The position numbers and the translations under genes were made by a program. DNA of 64,000 nucleotides from Patiria miniata (Eukaryota > Echinodermata > Asteroidea > Valvatida > Asterinidae). The stretch covers positions 30,762,129 through 30,826,128 of the forward strand of contig NW_024037059.1 in the NCBI RefSeq assembly GCF_015706575.1, given 5' to 3'. The notes below the pieces were generated by a model. The model worked only from the letters and a program-made list of their open reading frames with translations, made no database searches and was not told the DNA's origin. Numbering within the stretch: the first letter of the stretch is position 1; each line of letters opens with the position of its first letter. Shown here piece after piece: positions 11,852 through 23,374 of this stretch.

Positions 11852-12074
11852 GGGATATCAGACAGAGCTTTTGGAAGCTACAGACCCAAACACAGTGTCT
11901 GTTGTGGTCTACCCCGACACAAATGCCTCTTCTCAAATGTGGCTGCCACATGAAATTTGTCCGATGCACAGCACAGAATCTCTCTACTTCTCTAATGCTG
12001 GACTCACAATGTCCCACTTTCCCTGGAAAATGGATGATTCATCCCCATCAGCTTGGGGTAACAATAATAGATGA
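11852..12074 (+). CDS. Possible exon of unidentified gene (weak)
   Basis: A plausible acceptor (GAAGGCAG before 11852) opens a frame of about 73 codons starting GYQTELLEATDPNTVSVVVY and ending SAWGNNNR at a TGA (12072-12074). A possible donor (GGGTAACA) lies near 12057. Residue composition looks protein-like and, unlike its surroundings, this stretch has no obvious repeat partner in the window. I recognise no family and cannot link it to another exon. It lies 1.7 kb upstream of the FAK-like start on the opposite strand. It may be a fortuitous frame. Confidence 0.22.
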
Positions 12075-12264
12075 ATGATGACTTATGTGGTTACTGCGTA
12101 ACTAAATACCAAATTTTTATAACTGCGGAGAGAAGCATTGGCTGGGAATTGGTCTGCCTCCCCCAGACTCACAGGTCGGTCTTCGGGTCACCGACAAGTA
12201 AGGACGCTTGAGTTACATCCCTGCAGGGTACCAGTTTCAGTTACAGGATTTCATGTGAAGGAGT
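12075..12264. other. Nothing identified
   Basis: Short unique stretch between a possible exon and a diverged MITE; no supported feature. Confidence 0.3.
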
Positions 12265-12560
12265 TATTTAAAGGTACATGTACAACATTTGATTTTGCTT
12301 TAATTTTCAGAAAAGGATAGATTTGGGGTTAGTATGCAAATATTGTTACACTGCCTTTTTTTTTAAGTTTTGTGCTGGGGAAAAAAACAAGAAAAAAATG
12401 TTGTTTAGTCTTGTTCCCAGACCCTACCGGTACTTCAGACGAAATGCAGCAATTTAAAGACATTGATCAGGAGAATTGTCAGGTCAGGGAACTAGACTAG
12501 ATGGCTCACACTTGTACAAGGATGTGTAACCGATTGCAAACAAAATGTGGACTAACTAAA
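12265..12560. repeat. Diverged copy of the 5482-6003 MITE family
   Basis: Shares ACAACATTTG, TTTTCAGAAA, the GGTCAGGGAAC and GTAACCGATTGCAAACAAA blocks with 12985-13508 in the same order; one terminus is lost. Confidence 0.5.
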
Positions 12561-12984
12561 TTTGGTAAATGGAGGCAGTATTTTTTTTAAAAGTCACTTT
12601 TTGTCCCAAACGATGGTCAGCTGGTTGCTCAAAAGCCGTAAAAAAGAGTCATCTGTGCTGTTCATGCACGAAATCCATAGTAGGGGCCTACTTTTCTCCC
12701 ATTGTCCTTCATCATCATTGAGAAAATTGCATTTGAAATTGGTCAATTTTTCAAATCGCATTTTCGCGCACATTTCTCCCACAGAATTGAAAAATATATA
12801 ACTGATGCAATAGCTCAGTAGTTAAACAGCCAAAACAAAATCTCTGTTTTTATAAAATCATGTTTAATTAGGAGACATTAATTACTAAAGATATTAGTCA
12901 CTTCATTAACACGGAAATTCTACTTTGTCACAATAGTGCAGCATATGTTTGTACACAGCGCGCAAATATAAAAATGTTAACATT

Positions 12985-13508
12985 TTAAAGGGAATATACA
13001 TCATTTGCTTTTGCTGTAATTTTCAGAAATGGATGGAATTGGGGGGTTGGAAATATATAGCAAATATAGTTACACTGACTTTTTTGAGGTTTTGGGTTCG
13101 AAAATGCTATAAAAACCAAGAAAAATGATCATTTTCCTGTAGTCTGGTTCCCTGACTCCATATAAGAAGAAACAGAGCAGTTTACATACATTGGGGAATT
13201 GTAAGGTCAGGGAACCAGTCTAGCTGGCTTGTACCCGTTCATAGGTGTGTAATCGATTGCAAACAAGTGCGATGGTCAATTGGGGCCAGTATTTGAAAAA
13301 AAAAGCCAGTTGTTTCCAACACTGATCGGCCGATCAGCGTAGGAAATTGATACAAAAATACCACTTTTCTTGAAAATGACAGTATACCAGGTGCCATGAT
13401 TTTACAGAATGCTTTACACTGTCATTCACTAACAGTCCAGCAAGGTATTTCAAAATGACTTGGTAGTTTTATTTTTTGATGTTTGCAAATGTTGTATTTT
13501 CCCTTTAA
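12985..13508. mobile_element. piggyBac-like (TTAA) MITE, copy 2 (inverted)
   Basis: TTAA at 12985-12988 and 13505-13508 with the same terminal repeats as 5482-6003, in opposite orientation and with high similarity along the full ~520 bp. Central GATCGGCCGATC is retained. Confidence 0.75.
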
Positions 13509-14609
13509 CTTCTAAAATGAGCAGGCTTGTCGGCATTGACATGTATTACGTTATATTTACGTATGTGAACATGAACTATGCCGAGTGCACATGTGCAATC
13601 CATATGATACACATACACATACATGTACATACATGTTTGCGTTACATACCTAGTGTAGACATTCCCTTGCTTTCGTGTAGTTAAGAAAAAGCTCTGCATG
13701 TTGTAGTAAACGTGCATATCAAATACATGTGCACTGTACATGTGTACATACAATGTATGTACACTGTACATCACTGACAGTACAAAACATGTACAATGTA
13801 CATGTTTATTAATATGCACATGTACCAGTACAGGTATGCACGTACATAATAGTGTTTAAATCTGTACTGTGTGCATATACAATCTGTAAATTTGCATACA
13901 AGGGCATCATTTTATTTTATTCTTCCCACAGAAATGTACACATTTCTTTAGGAATTTGTTTCTTCATTTACTTTCCTTTTCTTCACTACCTGCAATTGAT
14001 CAGATTATAAAACTTCCTACATGTAGCAGGCTGTCTAATGGATATAAATCATGATTTATCAACACTTAGGCCTACTTGACATTGCTTAGGATTATTGAAA
14101 TGTTCTTATCTATATGGTATTTTCGAGTTTCACCCCCCCCCCCAATATTTTTTTTTTTTAATGTGTTATTCTGAAATTGCTCTTTTTTTAGCAATACAGT
14201 TTTTTTTAATAAAATATGTACAAAAAATTGATACATGTTTAGTTATGGAATAAGATGTATTGTATTTCACAAACTCCACATTATTTGTAACCAAACAATA
14301 ATTACACAAGGTAGACTGGCTCCTGCCCCAATCAGGATCACAAATGAAGGGGTCCGGAACCAGTCTACTCTCAGAGTGGACTATATTATGCATGTGCACA
14401 AAAAACAACCCAAAATTTATCACAGCCTTTTCTAATGAGGGTTGCAAGACACCAAAAAAAGAAACATGTAGTTGTACACATGAATGCATGCACAGCTTTC
14501 GCAAGTATAGTATTCGCACGAGGTCAAGCACATGTACAAGAAACAGCTTGCTAGAGCTACAGCTAGTGTAGGCATTGCTGAGACTTGCAGAGATCCGAAT
14601 GTTCTGGAT
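13509..14609. repeat. TACATGTACA-rich region, no gene
   Basis: 13560-13860 is crowded with overlapping copies of the palindrome GTACATGTAC and variants. 14140-14160 holds C and T homopolymers. I see no exon. Confidence 0.5.
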
Positions 14610-15112
14610 TTAAAGGGGCACTACGGCCTGAAATCCCCAAAATTGTATGTTTTGGATTGTTTATTTATCTTTTCAAAGGTCTGGTTGAAAGGAAACTAAC
14701 CTAACATCTTACCGTTCCCAAGAAAAGACAGAAAAACCCGGTTGTTTACATCGGAATTGGCTAATATTTTGTGGCATATACGCATATGTCCAGCCATGTC
14801 AAGTCAATGTTCGATACACATTGTGTGTGACACATAACACATACAGCACCTGAACTTATGTTGTTTCTCGCACATCCACTGAATGCGATGTGCGAACTAC
14901 ATGTAGCACTCAACAGCTCGATTTTTGAGAGTTGAAATTTTGACCCCCGAAATTCGTTCTCGCAAGAATAGCACAAAAACGTCCAGTTTTTAAAGGTTGG
15001 TTGTGTGGACGTTTATATCCTACTTTTAAATGCTCTTTCCAATTAACATCATTTCATTTAAAATGGTTAGTAGCCCAATTGGCGCATTCCTGGGTGTAAT
15101 ATGTCCCTTTAA
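14610..15112. mobile_element. TTAA-bounded element with AAAGGGG/AAAGGGA ends
   Basis: Begins TTAAAGGGGCACTACGG and ends TATGTCCCTTTAA. Inverted similarity is short (about 9 bp after TTAA), so the assignment as a TTAA MITE is tentative. Confidence 0.4.
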
Positions 15113-15429
15113 TACACATGGCCTGAAGACTGACCTATAGCCCTGGATAGACCCTGGGTAATTAGCCTAATGCAATCACTGATGACTGAATGGTTGACAT
15201 TCCAACAGAGTAGACATGGTATGGCCTTGTTGATTTCCCATCATAGCTTTCACAGGGAACATCATGTGTAGCCAAGTGTACACACAGACATACAGGATGT
15301 GTTACTGTTAGTGTGTTTGAAATATATATATGTAACATGCCTTGAAAATACAGTGTTTTCAACAGTGAAGCTGTAGTGTGTGCTGTATGAACATGTACAT
15401 CATACATGTACACTGTAGTTTGCGTACAG

Positions 15430-15810
15430 GCAATATATACAACATTTGCAAACATCAAAAAACAAAAGTACCAAATTACTATGAAATACCTTACTTGACT
15501 GTAAGTGAATAATAGTCTCAAGCATCCTGTGAAATCATGGCACCTGGTGTGCTGTCATTTTCAAGAAAAGTGGACTTTTGTATCAATTTCCACAGACGGT
15601 CGGCTGACCATCGTTGGAAAAAAAAACTGACTTTTTGGTTAATAGTGCCCCCAAATTACCAAATTTAGTTTGTTGACATTTTGTTTGCAATCGGTTAAGC
15701 AAGCGTGAACAGGTGCAATCCTTCTAGTCTAGTTCCCCGACTTGACAATAAACTGTTCCATTTCGTCTGAAGTAGGGTCAGGGAACCAGACTACAAGAAT
15801 CACTTATTTT
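15430..15810. repeat. Diverged copy of the 5482-6003 MITE family
   Basis: Same order of blocks (ACAACATTTGCAAACATC, TCATGGCACCTGGT, CATTTTCAAGAAAAGTGG, GTTTGCAATCG, GGGAACCAGACTAC). The TTAA ends are lost. Confidence 0.6.
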
Positions 15811-17185
15811 TTTCGTGTACATGTACCGGTAAGTTTGACTTACACATGTAAGCCAATTGAACGCACCAGGAAAAAGGCCTCATGCAACGACTGACTCATA
15901 ACAAGATCGGGCTGAACTTTTAGCCTTGGATCATTTCACCAACTTTCATGAATACATACATCCCTGACCTGCAAAGGTTTGTACAGGAAATACACTGCCC
16001 ATTGTGAAAATCTATTGTTGTGTGATCTTTTACAGTCTGGCAAACCTGACAATGATCACGTCTACCATTGTCTTGATTGAATTGGGATATGAAAGGAATC
16101 TCCCACACAAACATTTACTTACAATGCTCTTGTATGGCTTTACGATAGAGGACAGACACACAAAGGGAGAACAAAAGATCCTTTCAGTCCCCGAGCATTG
16201 GGTCTTTTGTTGGAAACGTTCCTCGATCATACGGTTATGTGCTTAGTCTATGGGAGAGTGTTATATTACAGGGACAACTGGAAACACAAAGCATTGTCCT
16301 CGAGCGTATTGAAATTCACGACTGTGAGTATACACACATGTATTTGTATGCACACTTCCATGCCAGAAAACTTCTGATAAATGCATACATACATGTGTAT
16401 CCATTTTATTTCTTGACCAATAGGGGGGGGGGGGGGGTGCATAATGCATTGATTTCAATTTACAAATGTAGCAATTCATTTTTTTTTCTAATTTCAAGAT
16501 TTAATTGTTCAATTTAACCAACATGTACAGTAACATGTATTGTTTCAATTTATTTGATGTTTGAATAAAATCATACAGAAATGGCCAAAAGTACAATGTT
16601 CACTCTAGAAAATAAAATCGAAAATGTTTCTTCTTAAACAAAATAGTAAAAAATATTTTCTGGTTAAAAAAATGTTGGGAGGTACCTGTATCAACTACTA
16701 TTTTTTTTAAATGGTTAGTGGTTCGATTTATTTCCTGTACGACGCCTGTGTGAATATGTATCCGCACAGTATGTGAGCGGAGATAAACTCTCTATTATCG
16801 CAATAGGCAGGAAGTGGATGCTGTGGTAACCTGAACTTTTTCATTCATAGTTACTGTTAGCCTTGCTCATCCCCTGATAAAAGTCTGTTAATTGCCTAAT
16901 AAAGTTCATGTTGAATAAGACGATTACGCCTGCATGATGATTTCTAAACACCCTGGCCCCCGAAAGGGAAAACAAATATCAGAGACGGGTTGACGATTGG
17001 GGGCGCACATTCACTTGATACGGTGTCATTATTTGTACATACGCACTAGTCCTTATTTGGGTTCCATGTCCTTAAGTTGTTACAATTTTGTGGTGGAAAT
17101 GTCTTTTTCGACGTCATTTAACCTTTGCTGCAAATGGGAACCAGACAACGGAACTTCCATGGACAGAGCACCATTAAAGATTTGT
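15811..17185. other. No gene seen; contains direct repeat and G tract
   Basis: 16150-16320 is the partner of 2715-2890. 16420-16437 is a G homopolymer. The rest is T-rich unique sequence without supported exons. Confidence 0.35.
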
Positions 17186-17193
17186 GTTAAAAT

Positions 17194-17671
17194 CATAGAG
17201 CTATATTTAATTACTAGAGCGCTAACTTCGTGTACAAAGTAATGCCTGCTGGGCGTATCCATGTTTGTGCACAAATCTATGGAGACCTAGAAATTTTGTA
17301 CGGCTTTTGTATGGTTATTTGCATATCTGTGTTTGTATTCCATACCGGTGCGTTATCAAAGCCAATACGCCCAAAACCGAAACGCACGATCAGCAAATTT
17401 TATGAGCGTGTCATTTTGCTCTATGCAAACAGCGCAACGCGTGCGCATATTCGCTGCAGATGCTTTTTGCCGTCCCTTTTTTTTTAACTGTCAATGACGC
17501 GCTACTTGCGCCTTGCATGTAGAGTACACTTTCAAAATTCAATCCATCTAATTTCATTATGTTCTACAAACACGCACATGAATTCAAAATGTCTGCGCCA
17601 AGGACGGCTTCAAAGCGTCTCCACGCGCAGAATGATGAGTTAGCGCTCTAGTAATTTAATATAGCTCTATG
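17194..17671. mobile_element. CATAGA-ended TIR element with 8-bp target duplication
   Basis: TIRs of about 33 bp begin CATAGAGCTATATTTAATTA and are flanked by perfect GTTAAAAT duplications (17186-17193 and 17672-17679). 478 bp, no transposase. Eight-bp duplications fit hAT or P superfamilies; the terminal bases do not fully match the hAT consensus. Related termini occur at 26004-26353 and 33607-33638. Confidence 0.8.
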
Positions 17672-17679
17672 GTTAAAAT

Positions 17680-18437
17680 ATAGATGGTATCTTTTTGACA
17701 GACATGGTGAAAGGGAAGTTTTCCAAACCAGGCCTCCTTTTTTTCAATTAATTTTCAAGCGCCAAAAGTTGCATCTTTTATGGTTATTTCCTCCACTTTC
17801 CCTCCTCTACTCTCACCCTCTCCTTTCCTTTATTCCTATTTATTAATCAGTCACTTACTTCATCGAGATTCAAACCTCGAACTCTTCATTGAAACACAAC
17901 ACTTTTACCACTGGGCCGCGCATGATCGCTGTTGCAATGATCAATCTTTGGACGTATTTAAAGCATCCATTGAAATAAAACTAATGAATATTAAATAAAC
18001 TAAATATTCATGAGAAATTAAATAATGAAATATTGCACTATCATTGGCTGGATCATATACGTTGTCGATGTCATGCGTAACCTACCGCTAGACTTCCAGA
18101 CACTTCAATCACTACGGCCGGCTGCCTCCATCTTAGTTCTGCACGACGTGTGCATCCAAAATGTGCTCTAAAAACACACTTTTCCTAAAAATTACTTCGC
18201 ATTGCCGGAGCTTCCTGGATTCGTCTTGGGTGAAATCACAAGGTGAGGTGAAAATATATATGTTTGGCGGGAGATCAATAGAGAAGGACACATAGAAAAT
18301 GTAGGCGTGAAATAAGCTTCTGTAACGAGGTAAAACGTAACAAAAATCTGGTCCAAATTTTGGGTGGTCTTATGTAGAGAATTCTCATCTGCATCCTGGA
18401 CGTCAGTCGTAATGCAATGAAGACTTCGTCCAACCTG
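17680..18437. other. No gene seen
   Basis: Pyrimidine-rich stretch near 17795-17840 and unique sequence up to the duplicated unit. No splice-bounded coding frame recognised. Confidence 0.35.
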
Positions 18438-19276
18438 TCAACCGCGTAGCATAGCGCACTCACTCACTCACTCACTACACTACTTCACTAGTCATTTACT
18501 CATTTTGTTTGAGTTGCAAATTGTCTTGGTAAAAACGACATGAAAACGTAGTGAACTTACCAACTTTATCAATCCACAATCATGATTCACCAATCATTTA
18601 AAACATGGAATTGAGTCAAAAACAGCGAAATTTCGCACAGCTCTCAGCACTCGCAGCTCACCGCATGAACATTCCCACAGCAATTGACAGCCATGGTTCC
18701 CATTCCGGCATATTGCATTACGCACACGGAGCAGGACACCAGCCAAATTACACACCAAAAACAAAAATAAATGCCACGGCCCGAAACTTTACGGTTCTGC
18801 TAAATAGCGCCCTCTTCGTATTTTCCTTATGGGTGCAGACAATCTTCGGTATTTGAGCATGCTGAGGGCCATGAACTTGAGGGTTTGTAAAAAAAATATG
18901 GGTGGAAGCCGTGCACAGGACTGGGAGCTTGCAGTTCTGTGTAATTTTGATGTAATTTTGACCCTAAAAGCACTCTATTTTGCAATGGAGTGTAGGCATC
19001 GTTTTTCAAAATGGCGATGGGCTTCAGGACTATTTTCAGGGGTGATCATCTTCAGATGGAAATTTCTCCTAAAAGTCATCAGTTGAACCCCAAAAATTGA
19101 AAAGAAAATGAAAGATGATGAAATAAGCTTTAATTTGATGTGTGTCTCGAACACCTTGGAGAGTTGTGAGTATTTTTCCCGAATTTTTGAAGTGGGAGCA
19201 TTTACCATTGGGGTCTATGGAAGTTTATTTACTGGTCTGCTACCTTATGAGGTTTTCGTACTGGTCCCAGAGAGGG

Positions 19277-20720
19277 AAATGGGTCAACTCGTACCCGAGT
19301 TAACTCGTACCCGAGTCAACTCGTACCCCAAAATTGACACCCAAGTCAAGTCGTACCCGAGTTAGGTCGTACCCGAGTCAAGTCGTACCCCAGTCAACTC
19401 GTACCCGAGTCAAGTCGTACCCGAGTTGACTCGTACCCGAGTCAACTCGTACCCGCAGCTCAAAATAGTTGCCCATTTTCGAAAAGAAAATCAGTGAAAC
19501 GAACGGAAGATCGGAGGGATATGGCCGGTTGTCCGTGCACGGTGACATCGTTTGTGCCGAGCCTGTGCGCGCACTCGCTGGTCAACGTGGTCGTACCGTG
19601 CACTGAGTGACATCGTTTTTGCCGGGCCCGTGCGCGCACTCGCCGGTCCACGTGGTCGTCCGTGCACGGTGACATCTCTGAATGAAACGAGCCACCATTT
19701 TCCTTTATCGTGTTTACTTCCTTGATGCCTCAAATGTAAACAAATAATTAAAAATCCTACATTTCTGTTGTTACCAAAATAATATTCTAGTTGAACTTAT
19801 CGCAGAAACTTTATTTAAGCTGCACAAGATTTTTTTAACGACATTTACCGAACTAATTGTACAAAAAATGACCAACATATTAAAGAATCATTATAAATTA
19901 AATAACGATGTCCGTGTGACTCTTTTAAGTTTTCTGTAATATATTTTCTCTTCAGATTTGTACTTTCAGGGCCCCCAATCTTCCCAAAGAGATTTGTGCC
20001 ATGTGCAGTTATTATTCAATAAATGATGCCAAAAATGGAGTGAGTGAACGTTGAAAAATATTACTTTTACATTACAAAATTCATTTTTTAATAGCAGTTT
20101 TCTTTAAAAGAAAAAAGGTCTAAAATACTAAATTCGTAAAAAGAAAACTATGCCCTTAAAACACGTTCGACCGAACAAAAAAAAGACGTAGCAGTTCGCA
20201 CAGTCACTCCGCAATCTCAGTGATCCAGGGTCTCTGAAAAAAGAAAGGAAAAACATCATTACTAAGAGAAAATACTACACAAATTTTAAAATAACACATC
20301 TGACGATCTGGATGAAAAGTGAAATTTACTGTTTATCAGCGAGGGCTCCGTCGACTCGCGAGTACCACACTGATGCCGTTTTGAAAATGTTCTCCGCGCG
20401 GTACCCGTCCGTTCGCGATGAAGCCCTTGCTGATGAACGGTACATTTTCCCTTTTCATCCAGATTGTGAGCAACATTTGATACCACCGCCTTCAACTAAT
20501 CCTTGAACTTTATTTGTATTTCTGGCGGCGTAACTACTATTTCTCAGTCGCCGTTTTTGAGGGTAAAATCGGAAGTTTTGTTAACCATCCATCCGTACTT
20601 CCAAACTAAAAAAGGAGGGGAGTACGAGTTGACCCGGGTGCGAGTTGACCCGGGTACGAGTTGACTCGGGTACGAGTTAACCTGGGTACGAGTTGACTCG
20701 GGTACGAGTTGACCCAAAAT
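19277..20720. mobile_element. Foldback-like element with GGGTACGAGTTGACTC arrays, 11-bp duplication
   Basis: Flanked by CCCAGAGAGGG at 19266-19276 and 20721-20731. Left end AAATGGGTCAACTCGTACCC, right end inverse ATTTTGGGTCAACTCG. Each end carries a tandem array of ~16-bp units, inverted between ends. Unit 2 near 37445 lacks the element, confirming insertion. The interior (19460-20600) has a ~70-bp tandem repeat (19535-19680) and no recognisable transposase. Confidence 0.78.
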
Positions 20721-20731
20721 CCCAGAGAGGG

Positions 20732-22128
20732 CCGGTCACCTGTCCTGTTTGCACTTATCTCACCGACTGACTGCCTGACTGATCGACGTACGACTGACAC
20801 ACACTTGTGACTTAGGCTGGCTTTGGGCAGTGGCAGCGCAACGGGGCGGGGGGGGGGGGTATTTTCCCCCAAGTAGTGTTTCCTTACCCCCCCCCCCCCC
20901 CGTTTGCCCCCCCCCCCCCCAGTTTTCCCCCATACCTTATCTAAAAATTAATTATGTTTATTTTCTTCGCTGTTAAGATTCATAACAAGTTGAAGATAGA
21001 GAGTGAATATATATATCGGTTCTGTGGACACAGTTTGGGCCAATCAAAGCATTATAAACATTGGTACTTTGGACAAAACACGCCACACATGCATTTATAC
21101 AGCCGTATAGTGTCCAGTCAACGTCTTTGTTATACACCATTCTGCGGTTTTATTTGATATATTTCTCATTCATGAAAACGACTACACTTCCAAATTGCTC
21201 TAGTGGCTCATTTCCGGACCAGTGACTGTCCACCCCCCCCCCCAAATATTTGCCACCCCCCCCCATTGCCTCACCCCCACCCACCCCACCCCCATTTTAG
21301 AGTATGGCACCGCGCGCTATTGCTTGAAGGTTGGTGACATGGTGAACCGGGCAGTACTATCGCATATGATTACACATATCGTATAGGATTACCCCGTTTA
21401 CGTCAGCAGTAGGCGGTCACTTATTTAAACACCAAACGTAGTGGCACCAGCAATCGGTGTTAATTTGGACAATACCCTGTTATTTTAACACCAAAAAGAA
21501 TCACCACATTTTACGCCAGTACAGTGCGCAGTCTGAGCAATTTCACCACTAATTTTCAACTTGTATTGCCGATGCTTTAGAATAACAAGAAAGCATATTC
21601 GGTGAATTTCTCTCAGTATATTTCACTACGCTCGCGCTTCGCTTGCATGTTTCCTAGTTTGGTTAGATTGCATCATATTTACACGATAGCGCAACCATAC
21701 ATTTATATAAGATTAATCAATTATATTAGCCAACGCAGCCAGGAGAGGGTCTGATAATTATGACCAAACTGTTGTGAACGAAAATGGAATGGAGATTCAC
21801 ATCACTAAGACCAACTAATGAAGATCTCAAGAAATGCCTTTTTAGTAGGCCCATGCTGCAGTCGTATTGGGAGGGAGTCAAGCAGCAGGACGATAGTTCA
21901 AATGCACGGGTAGTAACAAGGACCTGTAGAGACCAAACCTAGCAGGAACAGAGAGATAACATAATTGGTAACAGACAAGTATTGGCAACAGAAAAGACAT
22001 GTTACAAAAGTACCGAAAGTGAAAGGAAAAACCGGAACAGACAGTAAAAGAGCGCCCTCTTGCATATAAAGAGCTTTTGATTCTGGTGTCAATAGGCTTT
22101 TCTAAATTGGATTGTGGAGTTTTCGTTC
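20732..22128. other. Duplicated upstream region of gene A, no gene
   Basis: Matches 37460-39350 apart from insertions. Contains long G and C homopolymers (20847-20860, 20889-20920, 21230-21300). About 400 bp at 21540-21940 has no counterpart in unit 2. Confidence 0.5.
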
Positions 22129-22136
22129 GCACGCGG

Positions 22137-22454
22137 CAAGGGCGGATCCAGAACACAATTTTTGGGGGGGCCAAAAAAAAATTTTGGTCCCCCCAAAAAG
22201 TGGGTCTTAAAAATTACGGCGTGGGGTTCGGGGCCCGCTTAAGGGCCCCGAAAATTTTTTGGATTCTAGATGCTCTGTGGTGCGATCTGAGGCAATTTCT
22301 GACCACTTTAACCAATTTATTTTGAGGAAAAGATGGTGGTGTACTCATTGCCTGCCTTTATTGCGATGTCACATTAAAAAAAAAAAAAATTGGTTTCGTT
22401 TTTTTTGGGGGGGGGGCATGGCCCCCTTTGGCCCCCCCCCTGGATCCGCCCTTG
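22137..22454 (+). mobile_element. hAT MITE, CAAGGGCGGATCCAG termini, 8-bp duplication
   Basis: Inverted ends CAAGGGCGGATCCAG, flanked by GCACGCGG at 22129-22136 and 22455-22462. Unit 2 (39370) has a single uninterrupted GCACGCGG, so the element arrived after the segmental duplication. CARNG-type ends plus 8-bp duplication are hAT hallmarks. 318 bp, non-autonomous; relatives at 3290-3516, 39095-39178, 50529-50785 and 60780-60875. Confidence 0.88.
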
Positions 22455-23186
22455 GCACGCGGTACTTCGCCGTTGCATATGGATTTCTGACGGTTTACGA
22501 CTTCGATGGACTATTAAATTTGACATTTCAACCCAGACCAGAGAGTTCTAATTGGCTATAACTGTACCTGCTTCCAGCATAGGTACCGCCCAGGCTGTGA
22601 ATTTAACCAATCAGAAATATTCCGATCCCTCAAGTTCAGGTTCACTTCTGATTGGCTAGTAAAATGACGTCAGTTCGTTCAATGGTTTGGCTGCGTAGCT
22701 TCTGAAGCGCTGGTATTGTTTGCACACAACGTATATGACAACATTTATATCTATTTTTTTATTACAGTTTTTACCCAGGGTATGCCCAAACAGTTATAAA
22801 ATTGGTTTCCATTGGGGCCCTGCATGTACTTCAAGTAACTACATTATTATGTACAAATACAATACATTACAAATACAATACAGCACAATGAAATAAAATA
22901 AAAGCATATGGGATTACTGCATGATATTGTACATCATTACTATTATAAAGAAACATGTACAGTTTGAAACGACAGCGCTAACAGACTTTACTAATATAAA
23001 GGCCTAAGGTGAAATAAGTGTTCACTACGAATTTGGACATTTCTTGTGACATCGGGCAAATATATTTCTATAGGCCTTATTCGCTAATTATGGGAGGGGC
23101 GAAAAACCCGCGAAAAACCCTTCTGGGAGAAAAACGGGAATCACTCTCGAGGATTCTCGGCCATTGCTGGGTCCAAGTCTTTTTCC

Positions 23187-23328
23187 TGATTGGCTATTGA
23201 TGACGTCATGCTGTTTAGTGGTTTACGTGTGTGGTAACTGATGCGGGTTGGCGTGATGAGGAAGTCGCTGGTATAAGTACCACCAACCAAACTGATATTG
23301 CACAGAATTCACTGCATCTGGCGGGAGG
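23187..23328 (+). promoter_or_regulatory. Gene A core promoter: inverted CCAAT, CRE and TATA box
   Basis: An inverted CCAAT (ATTGG, 23189-23193), a palindromic cAMP-response-type site TGACGTCA (23201-23208) and TATAAGTA (23272-23279) precede the ATG at 23329. Initiation would be expected near 23300, giving a very short 5' UTR. All three sites recur in the same order and spacing upstream of gene B. Factor binding is inferred from motif match only. Confidence 0.55.
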
Positions 23329-23374
23329 ATGGACGGAGCCGCAGCTGTGGTTCTGATGCTATCAGCAATGGCAG
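23329..23374 (+). CDS. Gene A exon 1 (signal peptide)
   Basis: ATG at 23329 gives MDGAAAVVLMLSAMA and ends at donor GTAAGC in phase 1. The start sits 57 bp below a TATAAGTA box. Copy B is identical except one Ala-to-Val change. Confidence 0.85.
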
